DNA of 64,000 bases from Clavibacter zhangzhiyongii (GTDB lineage: Bacteria > Actinomycetota > Actinomycetes > Actinomycetales > Microbacteriaceae): assembly GCF_014775655.1 (NCBI RefSeq), contig NZ_CP061274.1, forward strand, positions 3,034,337 through 3,098,336. The letters are read 5' to 3'. The position numbers and the translations under genes were made by a program. Under the pieces are notes generated by a model, which was given only the letters and a program-made list of their open reading frames with translations, made no database searches and was not told the origin of the DNA. Shown here one piece after another: positions 8,322-16,449 of the stretch (position 1 is the first letter of the stretch; each line of letters starts with the position of its first letter).

Positions 8322-8327
8322 TAGGTT
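8322..8327 (+). promoter_or_regulatory. -10 element (TAGGTT) for a leaderless start
   Basis: TAGGTT ends 6 nt before the ATG at 8334. No ribosome site is present between them. Confidence 0.55.
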
Positions 8328-8333
8328 CTCCCC

Positions 8334-8987
8334 ATGCCCGAGATCGTCGACCTGCCGCACCCCGGCGTCACCCTCGAGTTCGGCGAGCCCGGCAGCCCCG
8401 TGGTCGTCCTCGTCCACGACGACCACGGCCGCCTCCCCTGGCTCGACCAGTACGCGCTCGCGCTCGCCCGCGCCGGCTTCCACGTGCTCGTGCCGGACCT
8501 CTACGACGGCCGCGCCACGCTCGACGACGAGCTCGCCGCGGGCCTCGCCGCCCAGCTCGACGTGGGCTTCGCCCTCGGCACCCTCCGCGACGGCATCGAC
8601 TCGGCGCGCGCCCGCGGATCCGAGCGCGTCGGCCTCGTCGGCTTCGCCCCCGGCGGCTGGCTCGCGCTCCTCGAGGCGCAGGACGGCGGCGCGGACGCCG
8701 TGGTCGCCTACTGCGCGAGCCTCGGGCCCGAGGAGCACGGCGTCATCCCGTGCGCGGTGCTGCTCCACCTCGCGGAGCACGACGAGTGGATCGACGACCA
8801 GCGCCCCGAGGCCTTCATCGGCCGCCTGCGCGAGCACGGCACCCCCGTCACCGCCCACACCTACCCCGGCACGCTCCCCGTGTTCCCCGACGCGAGCCTC
8901 CGCGACCGCTTCGATCCGGACGCCGCGGCCCTCGCGTACCGGCGCACGGAGGCGTTCCTCGCGGAGCATCTGGGAATCGGGCCCTGA
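8334..8987 (+). CDS. Dienelactone-hydrolase-like protein lacking catalytic residues, 217 aa
   Basis: The alpha/beta-hydrolase fold is clear: beta strands around SPVVVLVHDDHG, HVLVPDLYDG, the nucleophile elbow region VGLVGFAPGG, and PCAVLLHLAEHDEWID. The elbow, normally GxCxGG or GxSxGG, is G-F-A-P-G-G (Ala105), and the histidine loop, normally YPGAxHxF, reads YPGTLPVF (Pro182). Only the acid position (Asp150 or Asp154) survives, so it is probably not a hydrolase. Start is set by the leaderless -10 box. It is divergent from the DUF305 gene. A binding or structural role is possible but unproven. Confidence 0.8.
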   Translation: MPEIVDLPHPGVTLEFGEPGSPVVVLVHDDHGRLPWLDQYALALARAGFHVLVPDLYDGRATLDDELAAGLAAQLDVGFALGTLRDGIDSARARGSERVGLVGFAPGGWLALLEAQDGGADAVVAYCASLGPEEHGVIPCAVLLHLAEHDEWIDDQRPEAFIGRLREHGTPVTAHTYPGTLPVFPDASLRDRFDPDAAALAYRRTEAFLAEHLGIGP

Positions 8988-9084
8988 TCCAGTAGCGCGA
9001 ACGCACCAATCCGGGCGCGTAGGCGGTACGAATGTAGAGAGCCTGGGAGAACCCCGGCTCTTCCCTACCAGTGGAGGCACCACC

Positions 9085-9504
9085 ATGAGCTCGTCCCCGA
9101 ACCGCCTGCTCGGCACCGTCTTCGGCGCCGTCTATGTCCTCGTCGGCCTTCTCGGCTTCCTGTTCCCGCCGTCCAGCGGCGGCTTCTTCTCCGATCAGGG
9201 CGGCCTGCTGCTCGGGATCTTCATGGTGAACCCGTTCCACAACGTGGCGCACCTCCTCATCGGCGCGGCCCTCCTCATCGGCGGCCTCTCCAGCGTCGCG
9301 TCGGCCAAGGCCGTGAACTCGGTCGTCGGGTTCGCGTACCTCGCGCTCGGCATCGTCGGCTTCTTCCTCGTGAACACCGACTTCAACATCCTCGCGCTGA
9401 ACACCGCGGACCACTTCCTGCACCTCGGCAGCGCCGTCGTGCTGCTGATCGTGGGCCTCGGCGCCGAGAAGGGCGTCCGCAACCGCGCCGCCCGCGCCGC
9501 CTAG
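9085..9504 (+). CDS. DUF4383 family membrane protein, 139 aa
   Basis: Four hydrophobic segments: VFGAVYVLVGLLGFLFP, the NPFHNVAHLLIGAALLIGG segment, SVVGFAYLALGIVGFFLV, and the HLGSAVVLLIVGLG segment. Conserved family features are NPFHNVAHLLIG and ADHFLHLG, whose histidines may bind a ligand. Start ATG at 9085 with GTGGAGG upstream. Function of DUF4383 is unknown; it is frequent in actinobacteria. It precedes another membrane protein on the same strand. Confidence 0.87.
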   Translation: MSSSPNRLLGTVFGAVYVLVGLLGFLFPPSSGGFFSDQGGLLLGIFMVNPFHNVAHLLIGAALLIGGLSSVASAKAVNSVVGFAYLALGIVGFFLVNTDFNILALNTADHFLHLGSAVVLLIVGLGAEKGVRNRAARAA

Positions 9505-9544
9505 GCACCGCACCGCCGCCGCGCCGCTGCACCGGGCGCGTCAC

Positions 9545-9592
9545 GCATCACCGCACGACAGCACCGCAGCACCACAGCACCGCACCACCGCG
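9545..9592 (+). promoter_or_regulatory. C-rich, G-poor leader, possible Rho-utilisation site
   Basis: The plus strand here is about half C with few Gs and contains repeated CAGCACCGC units (9559-9582). Such unstructured C-rich RNA is the usual form of a rut site; here it could end transcription after DUF4383 or keep the next ribosome site open. Inference only. Confidence 0.3.
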
Positions 9593-9620
9593 GCGCCCGG
9601 GACGACGAAGGGACCAGCAC

Positions 9621-10304
9621 GTGTCACTGCTCATCCGCCACTGGCTGGCCCTCGCCGCCCTGGGCGCCGCGCTCATCCACCTGGCCGTCGGCGCGGGATC
9701 CCCGCCCGCGGTCATGGCGGCCCTCCTCGTCATCGGCGTCGCCGAGGGCGCGTGGGCCGTCGCCGTGCTCCGCTCGGACCGCCTGCCCGCCGCGTCGTGG
9801 GCCGTCGTCGGCGCGCTCGTGCCGGTCGCCGGCTGGGCGCTCCTCGTCACCGCCGCGGTCGTCATGTCGGCGCCCGGCATCACCAGCGGCCTCCCCGCGA
9901 TCCCCATGCTCGCCGCGACCCTGCTCGACCTCGTCGTCGCCGCGGTCGTCGGCCGCCACCTGCGCTCCCGCGCCGAGTCCGAGGCCGAGGCGGTCTGCAC
10001 GGCCGTCGAGGCGTCCCTCCCGGCCGACATCGCCCTCGTCGGATCCGGCGCCCCGCGCCCGTCCGCCGTCGCGAGCCCGCCCGCCGCCGCATCCGCCATC
10101 GTCCCCGCTCCCGCCGCCGGGACCGTCGAGCCCGAGGCCACGGGCGGCCGCTACCTCGTCGGCGTCCTCGTGGGCGCGTTCGTCGTCGCCGGGCTCGTCA
10201 CGCCGGCCCTCTCGCTCACGCACGCCGGCGAGTTCGCCGTGCCCCACGGGCAGCACAGCACCCTCGACCTCGACGGCATCGAGGGCGAGCACGGCGGCCA
10301 CTGA
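9621..10304 (+). CDS. Hypothetical membrane protein, 227 aa
   Basis: GTG start with GAAGGGA upstream. Three N-terminal hydrophobic stretches (about 7-25, 30-50 and 60-85), a fourth near 88-110 (IPMLAATLLDLVVAAVVG), an Ala/Pro-rich cytoplasmic-type linker (about 140-172), and a last segment (YLVGVLVGAFVVAGLVTPAL). The C-terminus has histidines: HAGEFAVPHGQHS and EGEHGGH. No family recognised with certainty. The His-rich tail suggests metal contact, but this is speculative. It ends 35 bp before a convergent helicase gene. Confidence 0.75.
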   Translation: MSLLIRHWLALAALGAALIHLAVGAGSPPAVMAALLVIGVAEGAWAVAVLRSDRLPAASWAVVGALVPVAGWALLVTAAVVMSAPGITSGLPAIPMLAATLLDLVVAAVVGRHLRSRAESEAEAVCTAVEASLPADIALVGSGAPRPSAVASPPAAASAIVPAPAAGTVEPEATGGRYLVGVLVGAFVVAGLVTPALSLTHAGEFAVPHGQHSTLDLDGIEGEHGGH

Positions 10305-10339
10305 GCCGGCGTCGCCGCCACCAGACGCCCGCCGTGGGA

Positions 10340-11641
10340 TCAGCCGGCGGGCGTGACCGCCGGGGTCACCCGGATCCGCGTCGCCTCGCTCATGAACCGC
10401 CGCACGTTCTCGTCGACGATGATGTCGGCCGGCCGCAGCGGCCGCGTGAGGTACAGGCCGTCGATGTCGGTGATCCGGCTGAGCGCCACGTACGTCTGCC
10501 CGGGGCTGAACACGCGCGCGCCGAGGTCGACGATCGCCCGCTCGTAGGTCTTGCCCTGCGACTTGTGGATGGTGACCGCCCACGCCAGCCGCAGCGGGAA
10601 CTGCGTGAAGTCGGCCACGACGTCGCGCCGCAGCTGCTTCGTGGTGGGCGAGTACGAGTACTTGTGCTTCTCCCACGTGACCGGCTCGACCTCGTGCACG
10701 ACGCCGTCGAGCTCGACGTACACGTTCGTGTCGATGCGCGTGACGACGCCCACGGATCCGTTCACCCAGCGCTGGTCGGCGTCGTTGCGGAGGAACATCA
10801 CCTGCGCGCCGATCTTGAGGTCGAGCTTCTCGTCGGCCGGGTAGGTGCGGCCGCCGAAGTCGCCCGTGACGTCGGCGGTGGCGGTGAGCGAGCGGCCGGG
10901 CAGGCGCTTGAGGGCCTCGGCGTTGATCCGGTTCACCGTGTCGTTGCGCGTGGCCAGCGTGATGGCCCCGTCGGTCGGCGCCGGCCGGGCGCCCGCCGCG
11001 TTGAGGACGCCCGCGATCTCCGCCGTGACGCGTCCGTGGCGCACGGCGTTCAGCATCTCCTTGAACGCCTCCTCGTGCTGCCGATGGATCTCGGTGAGCT
11101 CGTAGATGCGGAGCTGCGCCTCCTGCCACACGTTCGCGTCGAAGAACCACATGGAGCGGTAGCGGTCGGCGAAGTAGGCGCGCTCGTCGCCGTCGCCGGG
11201 CACGGGGGCCAGCTGGTACGGATCCCCGAAGAGCACCACCTGCACGCCGCCGAACGGCACGTCCTTCTTGTGGCGGGCCTGGCGGAGGCTGCGGTCGATG
11301 GCGTCCACGAGGTCGGCGTTGACCATGGAGACCTCGTCGATGACAAGCGTGTCGATGGTGTTGAGCAGCTTCCGCAGCTCGCCCGTCTGCTCGATCTCCT
11401 CGTCGGCGATGACCCCGATGGGCAGCTTGAACAGCGAGTGGATGGTCTGCCCGCCGACGTTCAGCGCGGCGACGCCCGTGGGCGCGCAGATGACGATCTG
11501 CTTCTCGGTGTTCCACGACAGGTGCGTGAGGAGGGTCGACTTGCCGGTGCCGGCGCGGCCCGTGACGAAGATGTGGTCGCGCGTGCCCTCGATGGCCTGG
11601 AAGACGGCGGCCTGCTCCGGGGAGAGGGGGACCGTGCTCAC
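10340..11641 (-). CDS. Pif1/RecD2-like superfamily 1 helicase, 433 aa
   Basis: ATP-dependent DNA helicase. Walker A is GRAGTGKSTLL (about residues 23-33), motif Ia APTGVAALNVGG, Walker B LVIDEVSMV, motif III GDPYQLAPV, motif IV-like LATRNDTVNRIN, and the C-terminal WAVTIHKSQGKTYERAIVD and YVALSRITDIDGL, all in Pif1/RecD order. The domain between GGRTYPADEKLD and KHKYSYS is the SH3-like insertion. Start GTG at 11641 has AGGAG 7 nt upstream; an in-frame extension to 11713 lacks support. Stand-alone, without RecB or RecC neighbours. Likely role in replication or repair. Confidence 0.9.
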   Translation of the reverse strand: MSTVPLSPEQAAVFQAIEGTRDHIFVTGRAGTGKSTLLTHLSWNTEKQIVICAPTGVAALNVGGQTIHSLFKLPIGVIADEEIEQTGELRKLLNTIDTLVIDEVSMVNADLVDAIDRSLRQARHKKDVPFGGVQVVLFGDPYQLAPVPGDGDERAYFADRYRSMWFFDANVWQEAQLRIYELTEIHRQHEEAFKEMLNAVRHGRVTAEIAGVLNAAGARPAPTDGAITLATRNDTVNRINAEALKRLPGRSLTATADVTGDFGGRTYPADEKLDLKIGAQVMFLRNDADQRWVNGSVGVVTRIDTNVYVELDGVVHEVEPVTWEKHKYSYSPTTKQLRRDVVADFTQFPLRLAWAVTIHKSQGKTYERAIVDLGARVFSPGQTYVALSRITDIDGLYLTRPLRPADIIVDENVRRFMSEATRIRVTPAVTPAG

Positions 11642-11762
11642 GCGGGGCTCCTGGCGGGTCGGGGACTTGAGGATGCGCGGGACGGCGGCGCCCGGCGCCG
11701 CGCGGATGCGCACTCGAATCTACCCCGGCGCCCGCCGCCGGGAGGCCCCGATGCCCCGCCCG

Positions 11763-11768
11763 TAGGAT
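11763..11768 (+). promoter_or_regulatory. -10 element (TAGGAT) for a leaderless start
   Basis: TAGGAT ends 7 nt before ATG 11776. It overlaps the alternative in-frame ATG at 11767, which argues against that earlier start. Confidence 0.6.
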
Positions 11769-11775
11769 GATCCGC

Positions 11776-12795
11776 ATGCCGAGCCCCGCCGTCGACGCGC
11801 GCGCGGAGCTCCGCCGGGCCGTCGTCGTGTGGTCGCTGCTCGCCGCCCTCCTCCTCGGCGCGTTCCTCGGCACGGTCGGCTCGCTCAACCAGGGCACCCT
11901 CAGCGCCCACGGCTTCGTGCGCACCTACCTCGACGCGCTGGCCCGCGAGGACAGCCGCGACGCCCTCGCGACACCCGGCGTCGTGCTGCCCGACGAGGGC
12001 AGCCGCGCCCTCCTCGACGCGCGCGCCCTGCCGGGCCTCGACGACGTGCGCCTGGTGTCCGACGAGCCCGCGGGCGACGGCGAGCGCGCGGTCACGTACG
12101 CGTACACGCTGCCGTCGGGGCCCGGATCCACCGAGTTCCGCGTGCGCGAGCGCCCGGCCGCGCTCGGCCTCTTCGCCCGGTGGGAGTTCGCGACGAGCCC
12201 GGTCGCGGCGGTCGACCTCGAGCTGCGGCACGCGTCGACCTTCACGGCCAACGGGCTGCCGGTGCAGGCGACGGCCGGCGGCGCGGCGGCCGCGGGCGGA
12301 GGATCCGCGTACCTCGTGCTCGCGCCCGGCTCGCTCACGCTCGACCACGCCTCCGAGCACCTCCAGGCCGAGGACGCGGAGGTCGCGGTCACGGAGCCCG
12401 GCAGCGTCGTCCCGGCGCGCGTCGACGCCGAGCCCACGCCCGAGCTCGTCGACTCCGTACGGTCGGAGGTCGAGGCGTACCTGACGGAGTGCACGACGCA
12501 GTCCGTGCTCTACCCGTCCGGCTGCCCGTTCGGGAAGTCGATCCGCGACCGGATCACCGCGCCGCCCGTGTGGACCATGGCGGCCATGCCCGAGATCGCC
12601 CTGCAGCCGGCGAGCGACGACCCGGCCGACCTCGACTGGGTGGTGCCGCCGACGGTCGGCACCGCGCACATCCGGGTGCCCGTCCGCTCCCTCTACGACG
12701 GCAGCGTGAAGGACCTCGACGAGGACGTGCCGTTCAGCGTGAGCTGGCGCGTGAGCGTCGACGAGACCGCGGGCGTGCGCATCCAGGGCCTCTAG
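11776..12795 (+). CDS. Hypothetical membrane-anchored protein, 339 aa
   Basis: One N-terminal transmembrane segment (VVVWSLLAALLLGAFLGTVG) followed by an extracytoplasmic domain of about 300 residues. The pattern HGFVRTYLDALAREDSRDALATPGV resembles an NTF2-like or lipoprotein-type DUF4878 fold, then repeated beta-rich segments. Two cysteines (ECTTQSVLYPSGCPFG) may form a disulphide. The end of the protein (VPFSVSWRVSVDETAGVRIQ) is conserved-looking. Start by the leaderless -10 box. Divergent from the helicase gene. No function can be assigned. Confidence 0.78.
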   Translation: MPSPAVDARAELRRAVVVWSLLAALLLGAFLGTVGSLNQGTLSAHGFVRTYLDALAREDSRDALATPGVVLPDEGSRALLDARALPGLDDVRLVSDEPAGDGERAVTYAYTLPSGPGSTEFRVRERPAALGLFARWEFATSPVAAVDLELRHASTFTANGLPVQATAGGAAAAGGGSAYLVLAPGSLTLDHASEHLQAEDAEVAVTEPGSVVPARVDAEPTPELVDSVRSEVEAYLTECTTQSVLYPSGCPFGKSIRDRITAPPVWTMAAMPEIALQPASDDPADLDWVVPPTVGTAHIRVPVRSLYDGSVKDLDEDVPFSVSWRVSVDETAGVRIQGL

Positions 12796-12907
12796 TCGCC
12801 CCGCACCCTCCCCGCGCGTCACGGTGCGGGTCGGCGGCGACCGGGCCAGGATCGGGACGCAACAGGGTCGCCGCGACCGCGGGGCCCGTCACCCGAGGAG
12901 CATCCCC

Positions 12908-13330
12908 ATGTCCGCGATCATGAACCCGTACCTGTCCTTCCGCGACCAGGCGGCGCAGGCGCTCGGCTTCTACCAGGGGATCTTCGGCGGCGAGGTCGAG
13001 ACGACCACCTTCGGCGAGGGCGGCATGGCCCAGGATCCGGCCGAGGCCGGCAAGGTCATGCACGGCCAGCTGACCTCGGGCGCGGGCTTCGTGCTCATGG
13101 CGTCGGACACGCCGGCGTCGATGGGCGTGCCGAGCGGATCCTCCATCAGCCTCTCGCTCTCGGGCGACGAGGAGCCCGTGCTGCGCGGCTGGTGGGACGC
13201 GCTGACGGCCGACGGCACCGTCGTGCTGCCGCTCGAGGTGGCGCCGTGGGGCGACCAGTTCGGCATGTGCACCGACCGGTACGGGATCGACTGGATGGTG
13301 TCGATCAGCGCGGCGCCCGCCGCGGGCTGA
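12908..13330 (+). CDS. VOC family (PhnB-like) protein, 140 aa
   Basis: Vicinal-oxygen-chelate fold of the 3-demethylubiquinone-9 methyltransferase-like (PhnB) group. It begins MNPYLSFRDQAAQALGFYQGIFGGEVE and ends with the family pattern WGDQFGMCTDRYGIDWMVSI. Two beta-alpha-beta-beta-beta modules fit the 140-aa length. Start ATG at 12908 has GAGGAG upstream. A second in-frame ATG, three codons on, is possible. Substrate unknown; PhnB-like proteins are often resistance- or stress-associated. Confidence 0.85.
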   Translation: MSAIMNPYLSFRDQAAQALGFYQGIFGGEVETTTFGEGGMAQDPAEAGKVMHGQLTSGAGFVLMASDTPASMGVPSGSSISLSLSGDEEPVLRGWWDALTADGTVVLPLEVAPWGDQFGMCTDRYGIDWMVSISAAPAAG

Positions 13331-13348
13331 CCCGGCGGTTCCCGGCCG

Positions 13349-14194
13349 TCAGGCCCAGCGGCCGCCGCGCGGCACGATGAGCGGCGTGTGCGAGACGGGG
13401 TCGTCGATCACGAGGCACGGCAGGCCGAAGACCTCCTCGACGAGCTCGGCGGTGACGACGTCGCCCGGCGCTCCCGCCGCGACCACGCGGCCCTCCGCCA
13501 TCACGATGAGGTGGTCGGCGTAGCGGGCGGCGTGGTTGAGGTCGTGCAGCACGGCGACGATCGTGCTGCCGTCGCGGTGCAGGTCGGCCAGGAGGTCGAG
13601 CAGCTCGATCTGGTGGGCGATGTCGAGGAAGGTCGTGGGCTCGTCCAGGAGCAGCACGGGCGTCTGCTGCGCGAGCGCCATCGCGACCCAGACCCGCTGG
13701 CGCTGGCCGCCGGAGAGCTCGTCGACGTGGCGGGCGGCGAGGTCGGCGACGCCCGTCGCGGCCATCGCGTCCTGCACGGCGTCCTCGTCGGTCGACGTCC
13801 ACTGGCGGATGAGGTTCTGGTGCGGGAACCGCCCGCGCGCCACGAGGTCGGCCACCGTGATCCCCTCGGGCGCGATGGCGCTCTGCGGGAGCAGGCCGAC
13901 GATCCGCGCGACCTCCTTGGCGCGGTACGACCCGAGCGGCCGGTCGTCGAGGAGCACGCCGCCCGAGGTGGGCGCGAGGAGGCGCGCGAGGGCGCGGAGC
14001 AGGGTCGACTTGCCGCAGGCGTTGGGGCCGACGATCACCGTGAAGGAGCGGTCGGGCACGGCGACGTCGAGGCCCTCCGAGATCACGCGGCGGTCGTAGG
14101 CGAGCGTGACGCCCTCGGCGCGGAGGCGCGGAGCGGTCGGGGCGACTAGGGGCGCGGCGGGTGCCGCGAGCGCGGCGGGTGCGGTGTCGTCCAC
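13349..14194 (-). CDS. Ferric-siderophore ABC transporter, ATP-binding protein
   Basis: FecE/FepC-type ATPase that energises iron-chelate import. Walker A GPNACGKST, Q-loop LLPQSAIAPEG, signature LSGGQRQR, Walker B VLLLDEPTTFLD and H-loop VLHDLNHAARYAD are all intact. Start GTG at 14194 is chosen because GGGAGG lies 7-12 nt upstream; an alternative GTG at 14236 would overlap the permease stop and add an Ala/Pro-rich extension. It is last in the operon permease-permease-ATPase, transcribed divergently from the substrate-binding protein across an iron box. Confidence 0.92.
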   Translation of the reverse strand: MDDTAPAALAAPAAPLVAPTAPRLRAEGVTLAYDRRVISEGLDVAVPDRSFTVIVGPNACGKSTLLRALARLLAPTSGGVLLDDRPLGSYRAKEVARIVGLLPQSAIAPEGITVADLVARGRFPHQNLIRQWTSTDEDAVQDAMAATGVADLAARHVDELSGGQRQRVWVAMALAQQTPVLLLDEPTTFLDIAHQIELLDLLADLHRDGSTIVAVLHDLNHAARYADHLIVMAEGRVVAAGAPGDVVTAELVEEVFGLPCLVIDDPVSHTPLIVPRGGRWA

Positions 14195-14228
14195 GGCGGG
14201 ACCTCCCATCGGGTCGGGGGCGGCGGCG

Positions 14229-15293
14229 TCAGGCACGGCGGGACGCCTCGCGGATCAGCAGCGCGATCAGGTAGACCCCGCCGACGACGACCGTGACGAT
14301 CCCCACGGGCACCGTCCCCGGCAGCGCGTGCTGGGCGACGGAGTCGGCGGCGAGCAGCAGCAGGCCGCCCGTCAGCGCGGCCGGCACGAGGGGCAGGCCG
14401 GCGCTGCGGGTGAGGCGGCGGGCGATCTGCGGGGCGGCGAGCGCGACGAACGCGATGGGCCCGGACGCCGCCGTCACGATCGCGGTGAGGGCGACGCCGA
14501 GGACCAGCAGTGCCAGCCGCGTCGGCTCGGCCCGCACGCCGTGGGCGCGCGCGGCGTCGTCGCCGAGCTCGAGCTGCCGGAGCGGGGCCGAGAGCAGCAG
14601 GATCGCCGGCGCGAGCACGAGGAGGGCGACGAACGCGGGGAGGGCGCGGTCCCAGCCGACGAGCGCGAGGGATCCGGCGCCCCAGATCGACGCGGCCATC
14701 GCCACCTCGGTGCCCGCCTTCAGCAGCAGGAACGTGTTGACCCCGTGCAGCACGGCCGTGACGGCGATGCCCGTGATGATCAGCCGGAACCCCTGCACGC
14801 CGCCGCGGTACGCGAGCAGGTACACGACGAGCGCCGTGCCGAGCCCGCCGGCCAGCGCGCCGATCGCCGTGGGCAGGAAGGCGGCGCCCGCCAGCGTGGT
14901 GACGATCAGCGCGCCCGTGTACGAGCCGGTCGAGAAGCCGATGATGTCCGGCGATCCCAGCGGGTTGCGCGTGAGCGACTGGAACACCGCGCCCGCGACC
15001 CCCAGCGCGGCACCGAACGCGAGGGCCGCCAGCACGCGCGGCAGGCGCCACTCGAGCACGATGGTCGAGGCGAAGGACCCGTCGGGGAGCACCATCGCGC
15101 GGATCACCTCGGGCACCGTGAGCGGGAAGTCCCCGGTGCCGAGCGCCACGAGCGCGACCGCGACGATGACGACGGCGAGCGCCGCACCCACGAGCACCTC
15201 CCGGCGCTGGAGGCGCGTGCCCACCACGGGCAGCCGGACGGTGCCGGGGATGCGGGCGGCGGGTCGGCGACCGGCGCGGGCGGGCGCGCTCAC
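14229..15293 (-). CDS. Ferric-siderophore ABC transporter permease (FecCD family), 354 aa
   Basis: Inner-membrane permease of the FecCD/BtuC family, with about ten membrane segments. Family motifs are WRLPRVLAALAFGAALGVAGAVFQ followed by TRNPLGSPDIIGFSTG, and GPIAFVALAAPQIARRL in the ATPase-contact region. GTG start at 15293 overlaps the stop of the upstream permease by 4 bp (GTGA). It pairs with that permease as the heterodimeric channel. Confidence 0.92.
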   Translation of the reverse strand: MSAPARAGRRPAARIPGTVRLPVVGTRLQRREVLVGAALAVVIVAVALVALGTGDFPLTVPEVIRAMVLPDGSFASTIVLEWRLPRVLAALAFGAALGVAGAVFQSLTRNPLGSPDIIGFSTGSYTGALIVTTLAGAAFLPTAIGALAGGLGTALVVYLLAYRGGVQGFRLIITGIAVTAVLHGVNTFLLLKAGTEVAMAASIWGAGSLALVGWDRALPAFVALLVLAPAILLLSAPLRQLELGDDAARAHGVRAEPTRLALLVLGVALTAIVTAASGPIAFVALAAPQIARRLTRSAGLPLVPAALTGGLLLLAADSVAQHALPGTVPVGIVTVVVGGVYLIALLIREASRRA

Positions 15294-16348
15294 AGCGCCG
15301 ACGCCCTCTGCCGGCGCACGAGCAGGATCAGCACGGGCGCGCCGAGCACGGCCGTCACGATCCCCGCGGGCAGCTCCGCCGGCCGCAGCACGACCCGGCC
15401 CACGACGTCGGCCGCGAGCAGCAGCACGGGCGCGAGCACGATCGTGTACGCGAGGATCCAGCGCTGGTCCGGCCCCACGATCCAGCGGGCGATGTGCGGG
15501 ATCATCAGGCCCACGAACGCGATGGGCCCGGCCATCGCCGTCGCCCCGCCCGCGAGCAGGGTCACCGCGACGACCGCGACCGTCCGCACCACCACCACGT
15601 TCGCGCCGAGGGACCGCGCGAGGTCGTCGCCGAGCGCGACCGCGTCGAGGCTCCGGGCGATGAGCGCGGCCAGCAGCACGCCGACCGCGAGGAACGGAGC
15701 GACCGGCAGGAGGGCGTCCCAACCGCGGTCCTGCAGCGAGCCCGACTCCCAGGCGCGCATGGCGCTGAACCCCTGCGGGTCGGCCAGCAGCAGGCCCGAG
15801 GTGATGCCCGCGAGCACCGCGCCGAGGGCGACGCCGGCGAGCGTGAGGCGCACCGGGTCCCCGCCGCCGCGCCCCGCGGATCCCACCACGTAGACCACGA
15901 CGGCGGCCACGAGCGCGCCGCCGAAGGCGAACCAGAGGTAACCGCTCACGGCGGTCACGCCGAGGACGCCGGTGGCGACGGCGACCGCGAAGGCCGAGCC
16001 GGCGGTGACGCCGAGGATGCCGGGATCCGCCAGCGGGTTCCGCGTGACGGCCTGGATGAGCGCGCCCGCGACCCCGAGCGCGAGGCCGGCGGCCAGGCCG
16101 ACGAGGGTGCGCGGGATGCGGAGGTCGAGGATCACGACGAGCTCGGCGGCATCGCGCGGCCGGCCGGCGAGCGCGTCGACCACGGCGCCGAGCGGGATGT
16201 CGCGCGAGCCGATCGCGATGCTCGCCAGGCACGCCAGCACGAGGGCCGCGAGCGCGAGCAGGAGGCCCGCCGAGCGCGACAGACCGCTCCGCGCCCGGCC
16301 CGCGGGGGCGTCGGTGGCGGAGGCGCGCGCGAGGACCCGGAGCGACAT
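15290..16348 (-). CDS. Ferric-siderophore ABC transporter permease (FecCD family), 352 aa
   Basis: First permease of the operon. Motifs: LRIPRTLVGLAAGLALGVAGALIQ, TRNPLADPGILGVTAG and GPIAFVGLMIPHIARW. About ten membrane helices are predicted. Start ATG at 16348; a TAGGCT -10 box at 16358-16363 ends 9 nt upstream, so the message may be nearly leaderless. The DtxR-type box at 16372-16390 sits just upstream of that -10, suited to iron-dependent repression. Confidence 0.92.
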   Translation of the reverse strand: MSLRVLARASATDAPAGRARSGLSRSAGLLLALAALVLACLASIAIGSRDIPLGAVVDALAGRPRDAAELVVILDLRIPRTLVGLAAGLALGVAGALIQAVTRNPLADPGILGVTAGSAFAVAVATGVLGVTAVSGYLWFAFGGALVAAVVVYVVGSAGRGGGDPVRLTLAGVALGAVLAGITSGLLLADPQGFSAMRAWESGSLQDRGWDALLPVAPFLAVGVLLAALIARSLDAVALGDDLARSLGANVVVVRTVAVVAVTLLAGGATAMAGPIAFVGLMIPHIARWIVGPDQRWILAYTIVLAPVLLLAADVVGRVVLRPAELPAGIVTAVLGAPVLILLVRRQRASAL

Positions 16349-16371
16349 GGCCTCGGAAGCCTATCGCGCGT

Positions 16372-16390
16372 TTAGGTTAGGCTGCCCTTG
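16372..16390. promoter_or_regulatory. DtxR/IdeR-type iron box
   Basis: TTAGGTTAGGCTGCCCTTG matches the actinobacterial DtxR/IdeR consensus TTAGGTTAGGCTmACCTAA at 15 of 19 positions, with a perfect left half and a degenerate right half. TAGGCT at 16378-16383 within it can serve as the plus-strand -10. It lies between the divergent permease and binding-protein genes and should repress both when iron is plentiful. Confidence 0.75.
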
Positions 16391-16449
16391 CCTGACGGGA
16401 TCCGCACCGACCCGTCACCCTTCGCTCCGCTCCCGAGAGGCCCCGCACC

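Noticed and set aside
14195..14236. Upstream GTG start for the siderophore ATPase
   Set aside because: It overlaps the permease stop but has no ribosome site of its own, whereas the downstream GTG at 14194 has GGGAGG; kept only as an alternative.
14106..15893. 595-codon plus-strand ORF opposite the siderophore transporter
   Set aside because: Antisense to two permeases and an ATPase with clear motifs; composition is Arg/Gly/Ala/Asp-rich.
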